NCBI GenBank assembly: GCA_022614695.1
Contig: JAKEIC010000105.1
Location: forward strand, 1 to 35,326
Length of the DNA: 35,326 nt
Source of the DNA: Planctomycetales bacterium
GTDB lineage: Bacteria; Planctomycetota; JAKEIC01
Direction: 5' to 3'
Each line of letters opens with the position of its first letter. Positions within the stretch are counted from its first letter, which is position 1. The notes under the pieces were generated by a model. That model saw nothing but the letters and a program-made list of their open reading frames with translations. It did no database searches and had not been told where the DNA came from. Positions 16,413 through 23,563 of this stretch are shown here, one piece after another. A program made the position numbers and the translations under genes.

Positions 16413-17408
16413 ATGAACTGCGCCCGTTTCCAGGAAGTCCTCCCTCTCCTGCTCCTCCGCGAGGCCGGACCGGAACTCCTCGTCGAGGCGAAGGTCCACG
16501 CCGGGGGCTGCCCGGCCTGCGGCGCCCTCCTGGCCGGCGAGCGGGCGCTGGACGAGACCCTCGCGAGGGCGGCCGCCGCCGAGGCCGTTCCCCCCGGACT
16601 CGAGGCGCGCGCGCGACGGGCCCTCGGCCGCGCGGCGGGCCCGGCGCCCGTCCTCCGACTCCTCGCCTCGGCCGCGGCGATCCTCCTCCTCGCCGCCGGG
16701 GCGGGGTCCGTGCTCCTCGCGCCCGCCCCCGCCGAGGCCGACGAGATCCTCGCCGCCGCGGCCGCGCTGCACCGGGGGGTCGTGCGGGCCGACCTCCCCC
16801 CGTGATGAGCGGCGCCCGAGGCGGTCGGCGACCGCCTGCCTCGAGACCTGCCGCTCCGGGAGCTGACCTCGAGCCTCGCGCGGCGCGGCTACCGGCTGGC
16901 CGCGGGCGCCTCGGGCGACGCTCCGGCCCGCGGGGCGGCCCAGCTCACGTTCCGCCGGCGGGACGTCCTGCTCACGTGCCTCATGCTGCGGGACCCGGGG
17001 ACGGCGCTCCCGGAGTCGGCCCGGCGGCGCGCGGGGGACAGAGCCTACTGGGCGTGGCGCGCGGAGGGGCTCTCCCACGTCGTCCAGAGGCGGCCCGACG
17101 GGCGGCTCTGCGTGCTCACGGCCGCGCTCCCGGAGCAGGACCTCGCGGACCTGGTCGTCGGCGCGGACGCCGGACGCGCCGCTCCCCGGGCTTCCACCCG
17201 CTCGCTGCGCCTCCGGGTGGCGGGGATGAGCTGCAGCCTCTGTGCCGGCGTGGCCCGCGCGGCCCTCGAGGCCTCCCCCGGGGTCGCGCGCGCGGTCGTC
17301 TCCTATCCGGACGGCACCGCCGTCGTGGATCTCGCGGACGGCGCCGATCCCGCGACGGTCCGCGAGGCGCTCGCGCGGGCGGGGTTCGACGCCGAGGAGT
17401 CGCGGTGA
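16413..17408 (+). CDS. Anti-sigma-factor-like protein fused to an HMA domain, with two adjacent in-frame TGA codons (candidate selenoprotein)
   Basis: 331 residues if both TGA codons (16803-16805 and 16806-16808, residues 131-132) are read through. The N-terminus is a zinc anti-sigma domain with the HxxxCxxC motif (His29, Cys33, Cys36; Cys3 also). A membrane helix lies at about 80-103. The extracytoplasmic part starts ILAAAAALHRGVVRADLPP, then the two TGAs, then AAPEAVGDRLPRDLP and ARRGYRLAAGA, which I recognise as the usual continuation of this anti-sigma family. The C-terminus is an HMA metal domain with GMSCSLC (Cys274, Cys277). Codons after the TGAs keep strong GC3 bias and no ATG, GTG or TTG start exists until 16983. 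A SECIS-like hairpin follows. Start supported by GGTGGAG at 16402-16408. Alternatives: pseudogene, or a short anti-sigma plus a separate HMA protein. No sigma factor gene is adjacent. Confidence 0.65.
16803..16836 (+). promoter_or_regulatory. Candidate bacterial SECIS element behind the TGA-TGA pair
   Basis: After the two TGAs comes a perfect 7-bp stem with a three-base loop: GGCGGTC-GGC-GACCGCC (16820-16836). The loop starts with G, as bacterial SECIS loops need. The loop starts 21 nt after the first TGA and 18 nt after the second; bacterial elements usually lie about 16-37 nt away. The stem is within the coding frame. GC-rich DNA forms hairpins easily, so this supports but does not prove selenocysteine insertion. 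Confidence 0.5.
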
Positions 17409-18268
17409 GGCTCGCGGGCGTCCTCGCGCTCCTCCTGGCGGCGGCCGGCACGGCCGCCGCGCACGAGCCGATCCACGGCGTCGGCCCGAACACGCTCTGG
17501 CGGGGCGGAACCGCCGTCGAGCTCGAGTTCGAGGCGGGTCTCATGGAGACCCTCCGCCACGGAAGCCACCGCGCCGGCGACCCCTCGCGCGGGGCCGAGC
17601 AGGAGGGCATGGTCGCACTCCACCTGGCGCACGGGGTCACGCAGGACCTGCTCGTCTTCACGGCCCTCCCCCTGGCGTTCGCCCGCGAACGGGAGGACGG
17701 CGATTCGGAGTGGTCGCTCGGGGCGGGGGACGTGGAGCTGGGGGCGAAGTGGCGGTTCTGGCGCCGGCAGACTCCCGGGCGAGCCCTGATGGGCGCCGCG
17801 CAGGTCGCGGTCAATCTCCCGACGGGGCGCGTGAGCACGGATCCCCCCCTCGGATCGGGGAGGCCCTCCGTCGAGCTGGCCCTCGCCGCCGCCCGGGACG
17901 CGCTCGACTTCTACCTCTGGGGGGACGTCCGGGTGCAGCTCCCGGTCCCCGGCCGTCGCGACCGGGTGGGTTTCGGCGCGGGGGCCGACGCCGCGTTCGG
18001 GCTCCGGGCCTGGCTCCCCGAGTACCGGGGAACGGACCTCGTCTTCCTCCTGGAGGCCGGCGTGTGGGGAGAGACGCCCGGCACCCACCGGGGCGACCTC
18101 GAGGACGACTCGGGCGGCGCGTGGGCGTGGGCGGGCCCGGGGATGCTCTTCTTCTGGGACCGGTTCGAGGCGAAGCTGGGCGTGCGGGTCCCCCTCTGGC
18201 GATGGTCGCGCGGGCGGCAGAGGATGGAGGACGTGGGGCTCGCGGCGGGAGTCGGGGTGATGTTCTAG
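17405..18268 (+). CDS. Outer-membrane beta-barrel-like protein of the metal cluster
   Basis: 287 residues. GTG 17405 overlaps the upstream stop (GTGA), so it is coupled to the anti-sigma/HMA gene. A short signal peptide (LAGVLALLLAAAGTAAA) leaves a mature start HEPIHGVGPNTLWRGG. The body alternates hydrophobic and polar residues in short strands ending in aromatic residues (VELGAKWRFWRR, AAQVAVNLPTG, FYLWGDVRVQLP) and terminates in Phe after GLAAGVGVMF, all typical of an outer-membrane barrel. It resembles the loosely annotated 'transporter'/MetA-type barrel families that often sit near heavy-metal genes. A role in metal passage or export is inferred from the flanking HMA domains. Confidence 0.75.
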   Translation: MRLAGVLALLLAAAGTAAAHEPIHGVGPNTLWRGGTAVELEFEAGLMETLRHGSHRAGDPSRGAEQEGMVALHLAHGVTQDLLVFTALPLAFAREREDGDSEWSLGAGDVELGAKWRFWRRQTPGRALMGAAQVAVNLPTGRVSTDPPLGSGRPSVELALAAARDALDFYLWGDVRVQLPVPGRRDRVGFGAGADAAFGLRAWLPEYRGTDLVFLLEAGVWGETPGTHRGDLEDDSGGAWAWAGPGMLFFWDRFEAKLGVRVPLWRWSRGRQRMEDVGLAAGVGVMF

Positions 18269-18281
18269 GGAGGAGGACAGA

Positions 18282-18638
18282 ATGCGCGCAGCTCTCTGGA
18301 CGGCAGTCGCGGCGGCGGCCCTCGCGTCGGGCCCGGCCTGTTCACCCGGGCCGGTCCGGCACGACCGGCCCCACACGCATGAGACGACCGGGCATACCAC
18401 GTGGAGCCTCGTCGTCTCGGGCGCGACGTGAGGCACCTGAAGCATCGGCCTCGAAGAGGCCCTGCGGCGCCTGGACGGCGTCGAGACGTTCGCGATGGAT
18501 CTCGGGACCGGGACGGTGCGGCTCGGGGTGCGGGCGGGCGCGACCCTCGGCGAGGAGGCCGTCCGCGAGGCGGTCGAGAGCGCCGGGCTCGAACTGAAGG
18601 AGATGAGACCGCCGGCGGCGGCGGGGGGCGGCGGGTAA
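18282..18638 (+). CDS. Exported HMA-domain protein with UxxU in place of CxxC (candidate selenoprotein)
   Basis: 118 residues if TGA at 18429 and 18438 are read as selenocysteine (Sec50, Sec53). ATG 18282 follows GGAGGAGG by six bases, an excellent ribosome site, 13 nt after the barrel gene. The N-terminus is signal-like with a possible lipid-modified Cys (LASGPAC). A His-rich linker follows ([15 protein letters not shown]). Then comes an HMA fold: [32 protein letters not shown], and a second half ending [12 protein letters not shown]. Canonical HMA domains read GMTCxxCxxxVExAL here, so both TGAs fall exactly on the two metal-binding cysteines. Codon bias is unbroken on both sides and the frame ends at TAA 18636. 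Decay would not be expected to hit only those two codons. Probable soft-metal chaperone or scavenger. Confidence 0.8.
18429..18461 (+). promoter_or_regulatory. Candidate bacterial SECIS element of the UxxU gene
   Basis: Directly after the two TGAs lies a perfect 6-bp stem with a three-base loop: GGCCTC-GAA-GAGGCC (18447-18461). The loop begins with G. It starts 21 nt after the first TGA, within the usual bacterial range, and 12 nt after the second, slightly short. One element may serve both codons. Recoding is inferred. Confidence 0.55.
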
Positions 18639-18641
18639 GAT
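18636..18641 (+). promoter_or_regulatory. -10 hexamer TAAGAT, leaderless start of the SEC-C gene
   Basis: TAAGAT ends seven bases before GTG 18649, and its TAA is the stop codon of the selenoprotein gene. No Shine-Dalgarno sequence precedes the GTG. The hexamer is the same as that at 8634. No clear -35. Confidence 0.4.
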
Positions 18642-18648
18642 CGGCCGC

Positions 18649-19587
18649 GTGGACGCGCCGGAGCCCGAGGCTTCCGATCTCGGAACCTGGTCCGACGGGG
18701 ACCTGCTCGGGCTCCTCGCTGCGCGGGGGTTCCCGGCGACGCTCGACGCGTTCGTCGTGGAGGCCCGCGCGGCGGGCGACCCCGACGTGTTCCTTGCCGC
18801 GCGGCTCCCCGAGGGGAGCGCCGATCGTGAGCGAGCCTGGCTGGCGGGCCGGGAGCTCCTGCGCCGCCACGCGCCGGACGCGGTCCCGTTCGAGGAGCTG
18901 TTCGCGGAGGCCGAGGAGCTGGGGCGGGCCTGGGCGCAGGACCAAGGCGACGCGCCGGGCTTCCTGGACCGCTGGCTCGCGGCGACCCGGGCGGTCCTCG
19001 CCGCGGCGCCCGCGGCCCGGCGGGATCCGGCCCGCGCCACGGACCTCCGGAAAGACGTCCGTTGGCTCTCGGAGGACGCGTCCGAGCTCGTCCAGGCCCT
19101 CGCCGACGCGGGGAGGATCGAGGAGGCCGAGGAGGTCGCGGTGGGGTGGGGGGAGCTGGCCGAGGACGCGTTCCTCCTCGCCTCCGCCGCGGTGCGACTC
19201 GCGGAGGCGGGCCGCGAGCCCGCCGCGCGCGACCTCCTCGCCCGCGCCGACCGCCTCGCCGGACGGGATCAGGTCACGCGCTGCGAGATGGCCGAGGCTC
19301 TCCTCCGGCTCGGGGACCGGGCGAGGGCCGTCTTGGAGTGGGAGCGGGCGGTGACGGACGCGGATGCCGACGACCGGGAGACCGCCCTCGACTACGCCAC
19401 GGCCAGCATGGAGCGCCTCGGGCTCGCGGCCGAGGCGGCGAGGCTCGCCGCGGCTTGGGTCCCCCAGCCGGCCGAGGGCGGCGCCGCCCCGGGGCCGGAG
19501 CCTGTCCGAGCCTCCGTCTCGACCGGCCGGAACGACCCCTGCCCCTGCGGGAGCGGCCGCAAGTTCAAGAAGTGCTGCGGAGGCTGA
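18649..19587 (+). CDS. SEC-C motif helical repeat protein
   Basis: 312 residues, GTG start. The last 20 residues form a SEC-C zinc motif ([18 protein letters not shown]), the small zinc module known from the SecA C-terminus and many unrelated proteins. The preceding region is acidic and helical with TPR-like repeats ([37 protein letters not shown]). The N-terminal 100 residues are not recognised. No signal peptide, so cytoplasmic. The SEC-C tail usually mediates protein or nucleic-acid contacts; the partner here is unknown. It follows the metal cluster by only 10 nt and precedes the toroid genes by 10 nt, but appears to have its own promoter. Confidence 0.85.
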   Translation: MDAPEPEASDLGTWSDGDLLGLLAARGFPATLDAFVVEARAAGDPDVFLAARLPEGSADRERAWLAGRELLRRHAPDAVPFEELFAEAEELGRAWAQDQGDAPGFLDRWLAATRAVLAAAPAARRDPARATDLRKDVRWLSEDASELVQALADAGRIEEAEEVAVGWGELAEDAFLLASAAVRLAEAGREPAARDLLARADRLAGRDQVTRCEMAEALLRLGDRARAVLEWERAVTDADADDRETALDYATASMERLGLAAEAARLAAAWVPQPAEGGAAPGPEPVRASVSTGRNDPCPCGSGRKFKKCCGG

Positions 19588-19597
19588 GGGAGGCGAC

Positions 19598-20764
19598 ATG
19601 AGACTCCCGCGAGCCCTGGCGATCTTGCTCCTGTGCGCGGCGCTGCTGCCGAGTCCCGGCGGCGTGCGGGCCCAGGATCCAGCGCCAGCGGCGCCGAAGC
19701 CCCAGGCCGCGGGCGATCCCGACCCCGCCCTCAAGCGGGCGATCGCGGGCGCCCTCGGCTGGCTCAAGCGCCACCAGGAGCCCGACGGCTCCTGGTCCGC
19801 CATGGACTTCTCGAAGCGCTGCCTCTCCGGCCGCTGCTCGGGCCCGGCCGCCGACGCCGCCTACGGCCCGGGGCTGACGGGGCTCGCGCTCCTCGCCTTC
19901 CTGGCCGCGGGGAATTCCCTCGTGGCGGGCGAGAGCCGCGAACTCGTGAAGTGGGCCGTCGAGCACCTCGTGAAGTCCCAGGACGAGGAGGGGTGCGTGG
20001 GTGTTCGGACGAGGTCGGGCCACTGGATCTACGGCCACGCGATCGCCACGCGGGCCCTCGCGGAGACCTACGAACGTTCCGGGAGCCCCGAGAAGCTCCG
20101 GGAGCCGGTCGCGAAGGCGGTGAAGTTCCTCGTGGACGCGCGGAACCCGGATCGTGCGTGGCGCTACGGCGTGAAGCCCAAGGACAACGACACCTCCGTC
20201 ACGGCCTGGGCCGTTGCCGCGCTCGACTCGGCCCGGACCGCGGGGTTCGAGGTCCCCGACGATTGCTTCGTGGGGGCGCTGAAGTGGGGGGAGGTCGCAA
20301 CGATGAAGAAGTGGGGGAAGACGGGGTACACGCAGCAGGGCGACAACGGCGCGCGCCTTCCGGAGGCCCAGGCGTTCCTGCCGTCGGAGGCCATGACGGC
20401 CGCGGGACTCTCGATCCGCCTCGCCTGCGGGCAGAAAGGCAGCGACGATCCGGTCGTCCTCGGCGTGCGGCTCCTCATGAACCTGCCGCCGTTGTGGAAG
20501 CCGAAGGACGGGAACGACTTCTACTACTGGTACTACGGGACCGTGGCGCTCTCGAAGCTGGGGGGCGCGGAGTGGCGCACGTGGTCGAAGGCCCTGAAGG
20601 CGACTCTCCTGCCCAACCAGAGGAAGGGCGGGGAGCCGGAAGGCTCCTGGGACCCCTGCGATGCCTGGGGGACCGCGGGCGGGCGCATCTACTCGACGGC
20701 CATCAACGCGCTCACCCTGGGGATCTGCCAGCGGACGCCTCCGGGAGGGCCCAAGGCGCGCTGA
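19598..20764 (+). CDS. Secreted squalene-cyclase/prenyltransferase-repeat protein, paralogue 1
   Basis: 388 residues. ATG 19598 follows GAGGGAGG. Signal peptide ALAILLLCAALLPS with cleavage near VRAQ. The body is an alpha/alpha-toroid of the squalene-hopene cyclase and prenyltransferase beta type: repeats GALGWLKRHQEPDGSWS, VEHLVKSQDEEGCVG, VKFLVDARNPDRAWRYG and DNDTSVTAWAVAAL. The cyclase DxDD motif is not seen, so terpene cyclisation is unlikely. A distinctive DFYYWYYGTVAL and SWDPCDAWGTAGGRIYSTAI end are shared with the next gene. Extracellular or periplasmic; substrate unknown. Confidence 0.88.
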   Translation: MRLPRALAILLLCAALLPSPGGVRAQDPAPAAPKPQAAGDPDPALKRAIAGALGWLKRHQEPDGSWSAMDFSKRCLSGRCSGPAADAAYGPGLTGLALLAFLAAGNSLVAGESRELVKWAVEHLVKSQDEEGCVGVRTRSGHWIYGHAIATRALAETYERSGSPEKLREPVAKAVKFLVDARNPDRAWRYGVKPKDNDTSVTAWAVAALDSARTAGFEVPDDCFVGALKWGEVATMKKWGKTGYTQQGDNGARLPEAQAFLPSEAMTAAGLSIRLACGQKGSDDPVVLGVRLLMNLPPLWKPKDGNDFYYWYYGTVALSKLGGAEWRTWSKALKATLLPNQRKGGEPEGSWDPCDAWGTAGGRIYSTAINALTLGICQRTPPGGPKAR

Positions 20765-20832
20765 CTCGGTCGAACCTCGGGGCTGCGGGATACGTTCCTA
20801 GGAGGGCGGTCCCGCCCCCCGGGGCCCCGGGT

Positions 20833-20855
20833 CGCCGCTTCGCGCGGCGGAGGTG
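20833..20855 (+). promoter_or_regulatory. Hairpin abutting the ribosome binding site of toroid paralogue 2
   Basis: CGCCGC-TTCGC-GCGGCG (20833-20849) touches the Shine-Dalgarno GGAGGTG (20849-20855), which is five bases before the TTG start at 20861. The strong site decides the unusual TTG start. The hairpin could limit ribosome access, but GC-rich leaders form such stems by chance. Confidence 0.35.
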
Positions 20856-20860
20856 CTCGC

Positions 20861-22297
20861 TTGCGCGCTCCCTTCCTCGCTCTCGGCCTCGGTTCCCTCG
20901 TCCTCGCTCTCGGCCCCGGGTCGCTGTTCGCCCAGGACGCGCCCACGCCCGAGACCGCCGAGGCCGCCCGCGCCCGGGCCGCCGCCGACCTCGGGCGCCA
21001 CTACGTCGTGGCGGCCGAGGCGAAGCTCCGCGAGGGGGAGGCCCTCCTCCGGGCCGGGCGGACCGAGGAGGGGCTCGGGGCGCTCCGGGAGATCACGAAG
21101 CTCCTCGAGAAGCACGAGGCGACGGTGCGGGTGCTCGGATCCGGCGCGTCTGCTCCGGCGCCGGCCGAGGTCGCGCCGCCGGGGCCGGCCACCCGCGGAC
21201 CCGCAGCGCGAGACGGAGGCTGGACGTCGGCGCAGGGGGCCGTCGAGTCCGCCCTCCACTGGCTCCGGCGGCACCAGAGCCCGGACGGCTCGTGGTCGTG
21301 CGACCGGTTCCACGAGAATTGCAGGGAGAGCCTCTGCGGGGGCAAGGGGTCGAGCGCGGACTACACCCCGGGCGTTACCGGCATCGCCCTGCTCTCGTTC
21401 CTGGGCGCGGGCAACACGATGCGCAGCGGGCCGCACAAGGACGTCGTGACTCGCGCGTTGAAGTACCTCCTCTCGATCCAGCAGCCGGACGGCTGCGTGG
21501 GCCCCCGGACCGGGGACGGCCACTTCTTCTACGGCCACGCGATCTGCACGATGGCGCTCTGCGAGGCCTACGGGCTCTCAGGCATGACCCCGGCGCTCAA
21601 GGCGGCCGCACAGAAGGCCGTGGACTTCCTCGTGGCGTCGCAGAATCCCTATCTCGGCTGGCGCTACGGCGTCCGCCCGGGGGACAACGACACTTCGTGC
21701 ACGGCCTGGGCCGTCCTGGCGCTGAAATCCGCCAAGCTCTCGGAGATGGACTTCCCTGCCGAATGCTTCGAGGGCGCCAAGAACTGGTTCAACAAGGTGA
21801 CGGACGAGAGCTTCTACAAGACCGGCTACACGCAGAAGGGGGACAACGGGGCCCGCCTCCCCGAGTCGCAGAAGTTCCAGCCGACCGAGGCGATGACGGC
21901 CGCCGCGCTCGCGGCCCGGATCTTCATGGGCGCCAAGCCCGAGGAGCCCGTGCTCAAGGGAGGCGCCACGCTCGTGAGGAACATGCCGCCGATCTGGGAC
22001 CCGGAGCTGTCGAACGACTTCTACTACTGGTACTACGGCACGCTCGCGATGTTCCAGATGGGGGGAGGGTACTGGAAAGTCTGGGCCCCCCGACTCAAGG
22101 AGGCCCTCGTCGGGAACCAGCGCCACGGTGGGGATCCGGACGGCTCCTGGGACCCCTGCGACGCGTGGGGGACGGCCGGAGGCCGCGTCTACTCGACGGC
22201 GATCAACACGATGTCGCTCGAGATCTTCTCCAGGTACCGCGGCCCCTGGCTCCCGAAGCCGTCCGGGGACGGCCCCGAGGGCGAGGGCGGGAAGTAG
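20861..22297 (+). CDS. Secreted squalene-cyclase/prenyltransferase-repeat protein, paralogue 2
   Basis: 478 residues from TTG 20861, chosen for GGAGGTG upstream and the signal peptide that follows (LALGLGSLVLALGPGSLFA, cleavage before QDA). Residues about 25-95 are an added helical segment (AEAKLREGEALLRAGRTEEG) absent from paralogue 1. From about 125 the toroid begins (ALHWLRRHQSPDGSWSCDRF) and aligns with paralogue 1 throughout, including YGHAICTMALCEAYG, DNDTSCTAWAVLALK, GYTQKGDNGARLPES, NDFYYWYYGTLAM and SWDPCDAWGTAGGRVYSTAI. No DxDD. Clearly a tandem duplicate. The extra Cys residues (SCDRFHENCRESLC) suggest a disulfide or metal site. Confidence 0.88.
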   Translation: MRAPFLALGLGSLVLALGPGSLFAQDAPTPETAEAARARAAADLGRHYVVAAEAKLREGEALLRAGRTEEGLGALREITKLLEKHEATVRVLGSGASAPAPAEVAPPGPATRGPAARDGGWTSAQGAVESALHWLRRHQSPDGSWSCDRFHENCRESLCGGKGSSADYTPGVTGIALLSFLGAGNTMRSGPHKDVVTRALKYLLSIQQPDGCVGPRTGDGHFFYGHAICTMALCEAYGLSGMTPALKAAAQKAVDFLVASQNPYLGWRYGVRPGDNDTSCTAWAVLALKSAKLSEMDFPAECFEGAKNWFNKVTDESFYKTGYTQKGDNGARLPESQKFQPTEAMTAAALAARIFMGAKPEEPVLKGGATLVRNMPPIWDPELSNDFYYWYYGTLAMFQMGGGYWKVWAPRLKEALVGNQRHGGDPDGSWDPCDAWGTAGGRVYSTAINTMSLEIFSRYRGPWLPKPSGDGPEGEGGK

Positions 22298-22304
22298 CCG
22301 AGCC

Positions 22305-23531
22305 GTGAGGGTGTCGGCCCTCGTCGCGGCCTCGCTCTGGGCCGCAGGCTGCGCCGCGGCCACCTCGTCCCCTCCGGAGGATGGCCCTCCAGTCGTGACC
22401 GGGCGACTTGTGGTGCGAGAGTCTGAGGCACTCACCCGAGCGGGGGGCTCCTACAGCGGACGGTTCGGCAGCAGTCGTACGCGCGTCACAGGGAGCAGAG
22501 GAGGCGGGGCCGTGGCCGCCCGGCCCCGGTGGGTCTCCGCCCACCAGGCCGCGGACGGCTCCTGGCGGTGCTGTCGGTTCGGCGAGCTCTGCTCCGGAAC
22601 GCCGCCCTGCGGCGGCGTGGGCGAGAGCGAGATCCACACGCCCACGACCACGAGCCTCGTCCTGCTCGCGCTGCTCGGGAGCGGGAACAGCCTGCGCGCG
22701 GGGCCGTACAGGGAGTCCGTGAAGAAGGGCGTGAAGTACCTCCTCACGATCCAGGGGCGCGACGGGTGCGTCGGGGCGCCCGACGGCGACGGCCGGATGC
22801 CCTACGAGCCCGCCCTCGGAGCCTTGGCGCTCGTGGAGGCGCAGGCCCTTTCGCGCTGCGAGGAGTTGCGCGCGCCCACCGAGCGCGCGGTCGGGTTCCT
22901 CGTCTCGGCCCAAAGGCCCGATGGCGGCTGGCGGTGGGGCCCGCACCGTGGGAGCGACACGCTCGCGACGACGTGGGCCGTGCTCGCCCTCAAGGCCGCG
23001 ATGATCTCGGAGGTCTCCGTCCGCGCGGAAGTCCTCGCCCGGGCGCGGGCGTGGCTCGACTCCATGACCGATCCCGAGACGGGGCGGGTCGGCTACCTCG
23101 CTCGGGGGGACGGCGCGCGAGGGCTCCCGATCGCCGCGGGGTCCGGACCCTCCGAGGTGACGACGGCAGGTGCCCTGATGGCCCGCCTTTTCCTCGGCGT
23201 CCCCCCAGAGGATCCAGTCGTGACGCGCGGCGTCGCGCGGCTCCTTGCGGCGCTCCCGGCGTGGGACCCCCCCTCGGGCCGCGACTTCCTCTACTGGTAC
23301 TTCGGGACGAACGTCTGCTACCAAGTCGGAGGCGACGCTTGGAAGGCGTGGTGCGCCGCGATCAGGGGAACCCTCGTCACTCACCAGATTCGCGGGACCG
23401 GCTGCGCGGCCGGGACGTTCGATCCGTGCGACGCCTGGGGTGCGGCGGGCGGACGGATGTACGCGACCGCGATCTGCTACTTGCAGCTCCAGACTCACTA
23501 CCGTTACGGAAAGATCTTCCCGCGGCGGTAG
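22305..23531 (+). CDS. Squalene-cyclase/prenyltransferase-repeat lipoprotein, paralogue 3
   Basis: 408 residues from GTG 22305; a second GTG at 22311 is possible. The N-terminus has a lipobox (SLWAAGC), so this copy is probably a lipoprotein while the two upstream are soluble exports. After a variable linker the toroid begins at WVSAHQAADGSWRCCRF and continues with VKYLLTIQGRDGCVG, GSDTLATTWAVLALK, RDFLYWYFGTNVCYQ and DPCDAWGAAGGRMYATAI. It is more diverged: the DNDTS segment is GSDTL and the GDNGARLP segment is GDGARGLP. The Cys pattern after GSW is kept. It starts 7 nt after paralogue 2, so probably co-transcribed. Confidence 0.87.
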   Translation: MRVSALVAASLWAAGCAAATSSPPEDGPPVVTGRLVVRESEALTRAGGSYSGRFGSSRTRVTGSRGGGAVAARPRWVSAHQAADGSWRCCRFGELCSGTPPCGGVGESEIHTPTTTSLVLLALLGSGNSLRAGPYRESVKKGVKYLLTIQGRDGCVGAPDGDGRMPYEPALGALALVEAQALSRCEELRAPTERAVGFLVSAQRPDGGWRWGPHRGSDTLATTWAVLALKAAMISEVSVRAEVLARARAWLDSMTDPETGRVGYLARGDGARGLPIAAGSGPSEVTTAGALMARLFLGVPPEDPVVTRGVARLLAALPAWDPPSGRDFLYWYFGTNVCYQVGGDAWKAWCAAIRGTLVTHQIRGTGCAAGTFDPCDAWGAAGGRMYATAICYLQLQTHYRYGKIFPRR

Positions 23532-23551
23532 AGTCCCCCCTCGGCATCCCC

Positions 23552-23557
23552 GATAAT
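23552..23557 (+). promoter_or_regulatory. -10 hexamer GATAAT, leaderless start of the RING-like gene
   Basis: GATAATCCGTTCGTG places a five-of-six -10 hexamer six bases before GTG 23564. No Shine-Dalgarno sequence is present. It matches the nadE start region at 13 of 15 positions. Confidence 0.5.
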
Positions 23558-23563
23558 CCGTTC

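Noticed and set aside
16403..17404. Alternative frame running from 16403 into the barrel gene as one 621-residue protein
   Set aside because: Before 17405 this frame is Arg/Pro/Gly-rich shadow; the coding frame there is the anti-sigma/HMA frame. A frameshift explanation of the TGAs is therefore not supported, as both sides are in the same frame.
18282..18431. Short 49-residue peptide ending at the first TGA of the HMA gene
   Set aside because: The same frame continues as an intact HMA domain with normal codon bias, and the TGAs sit on the metal-ligand positions, so a simple stop is less likely.
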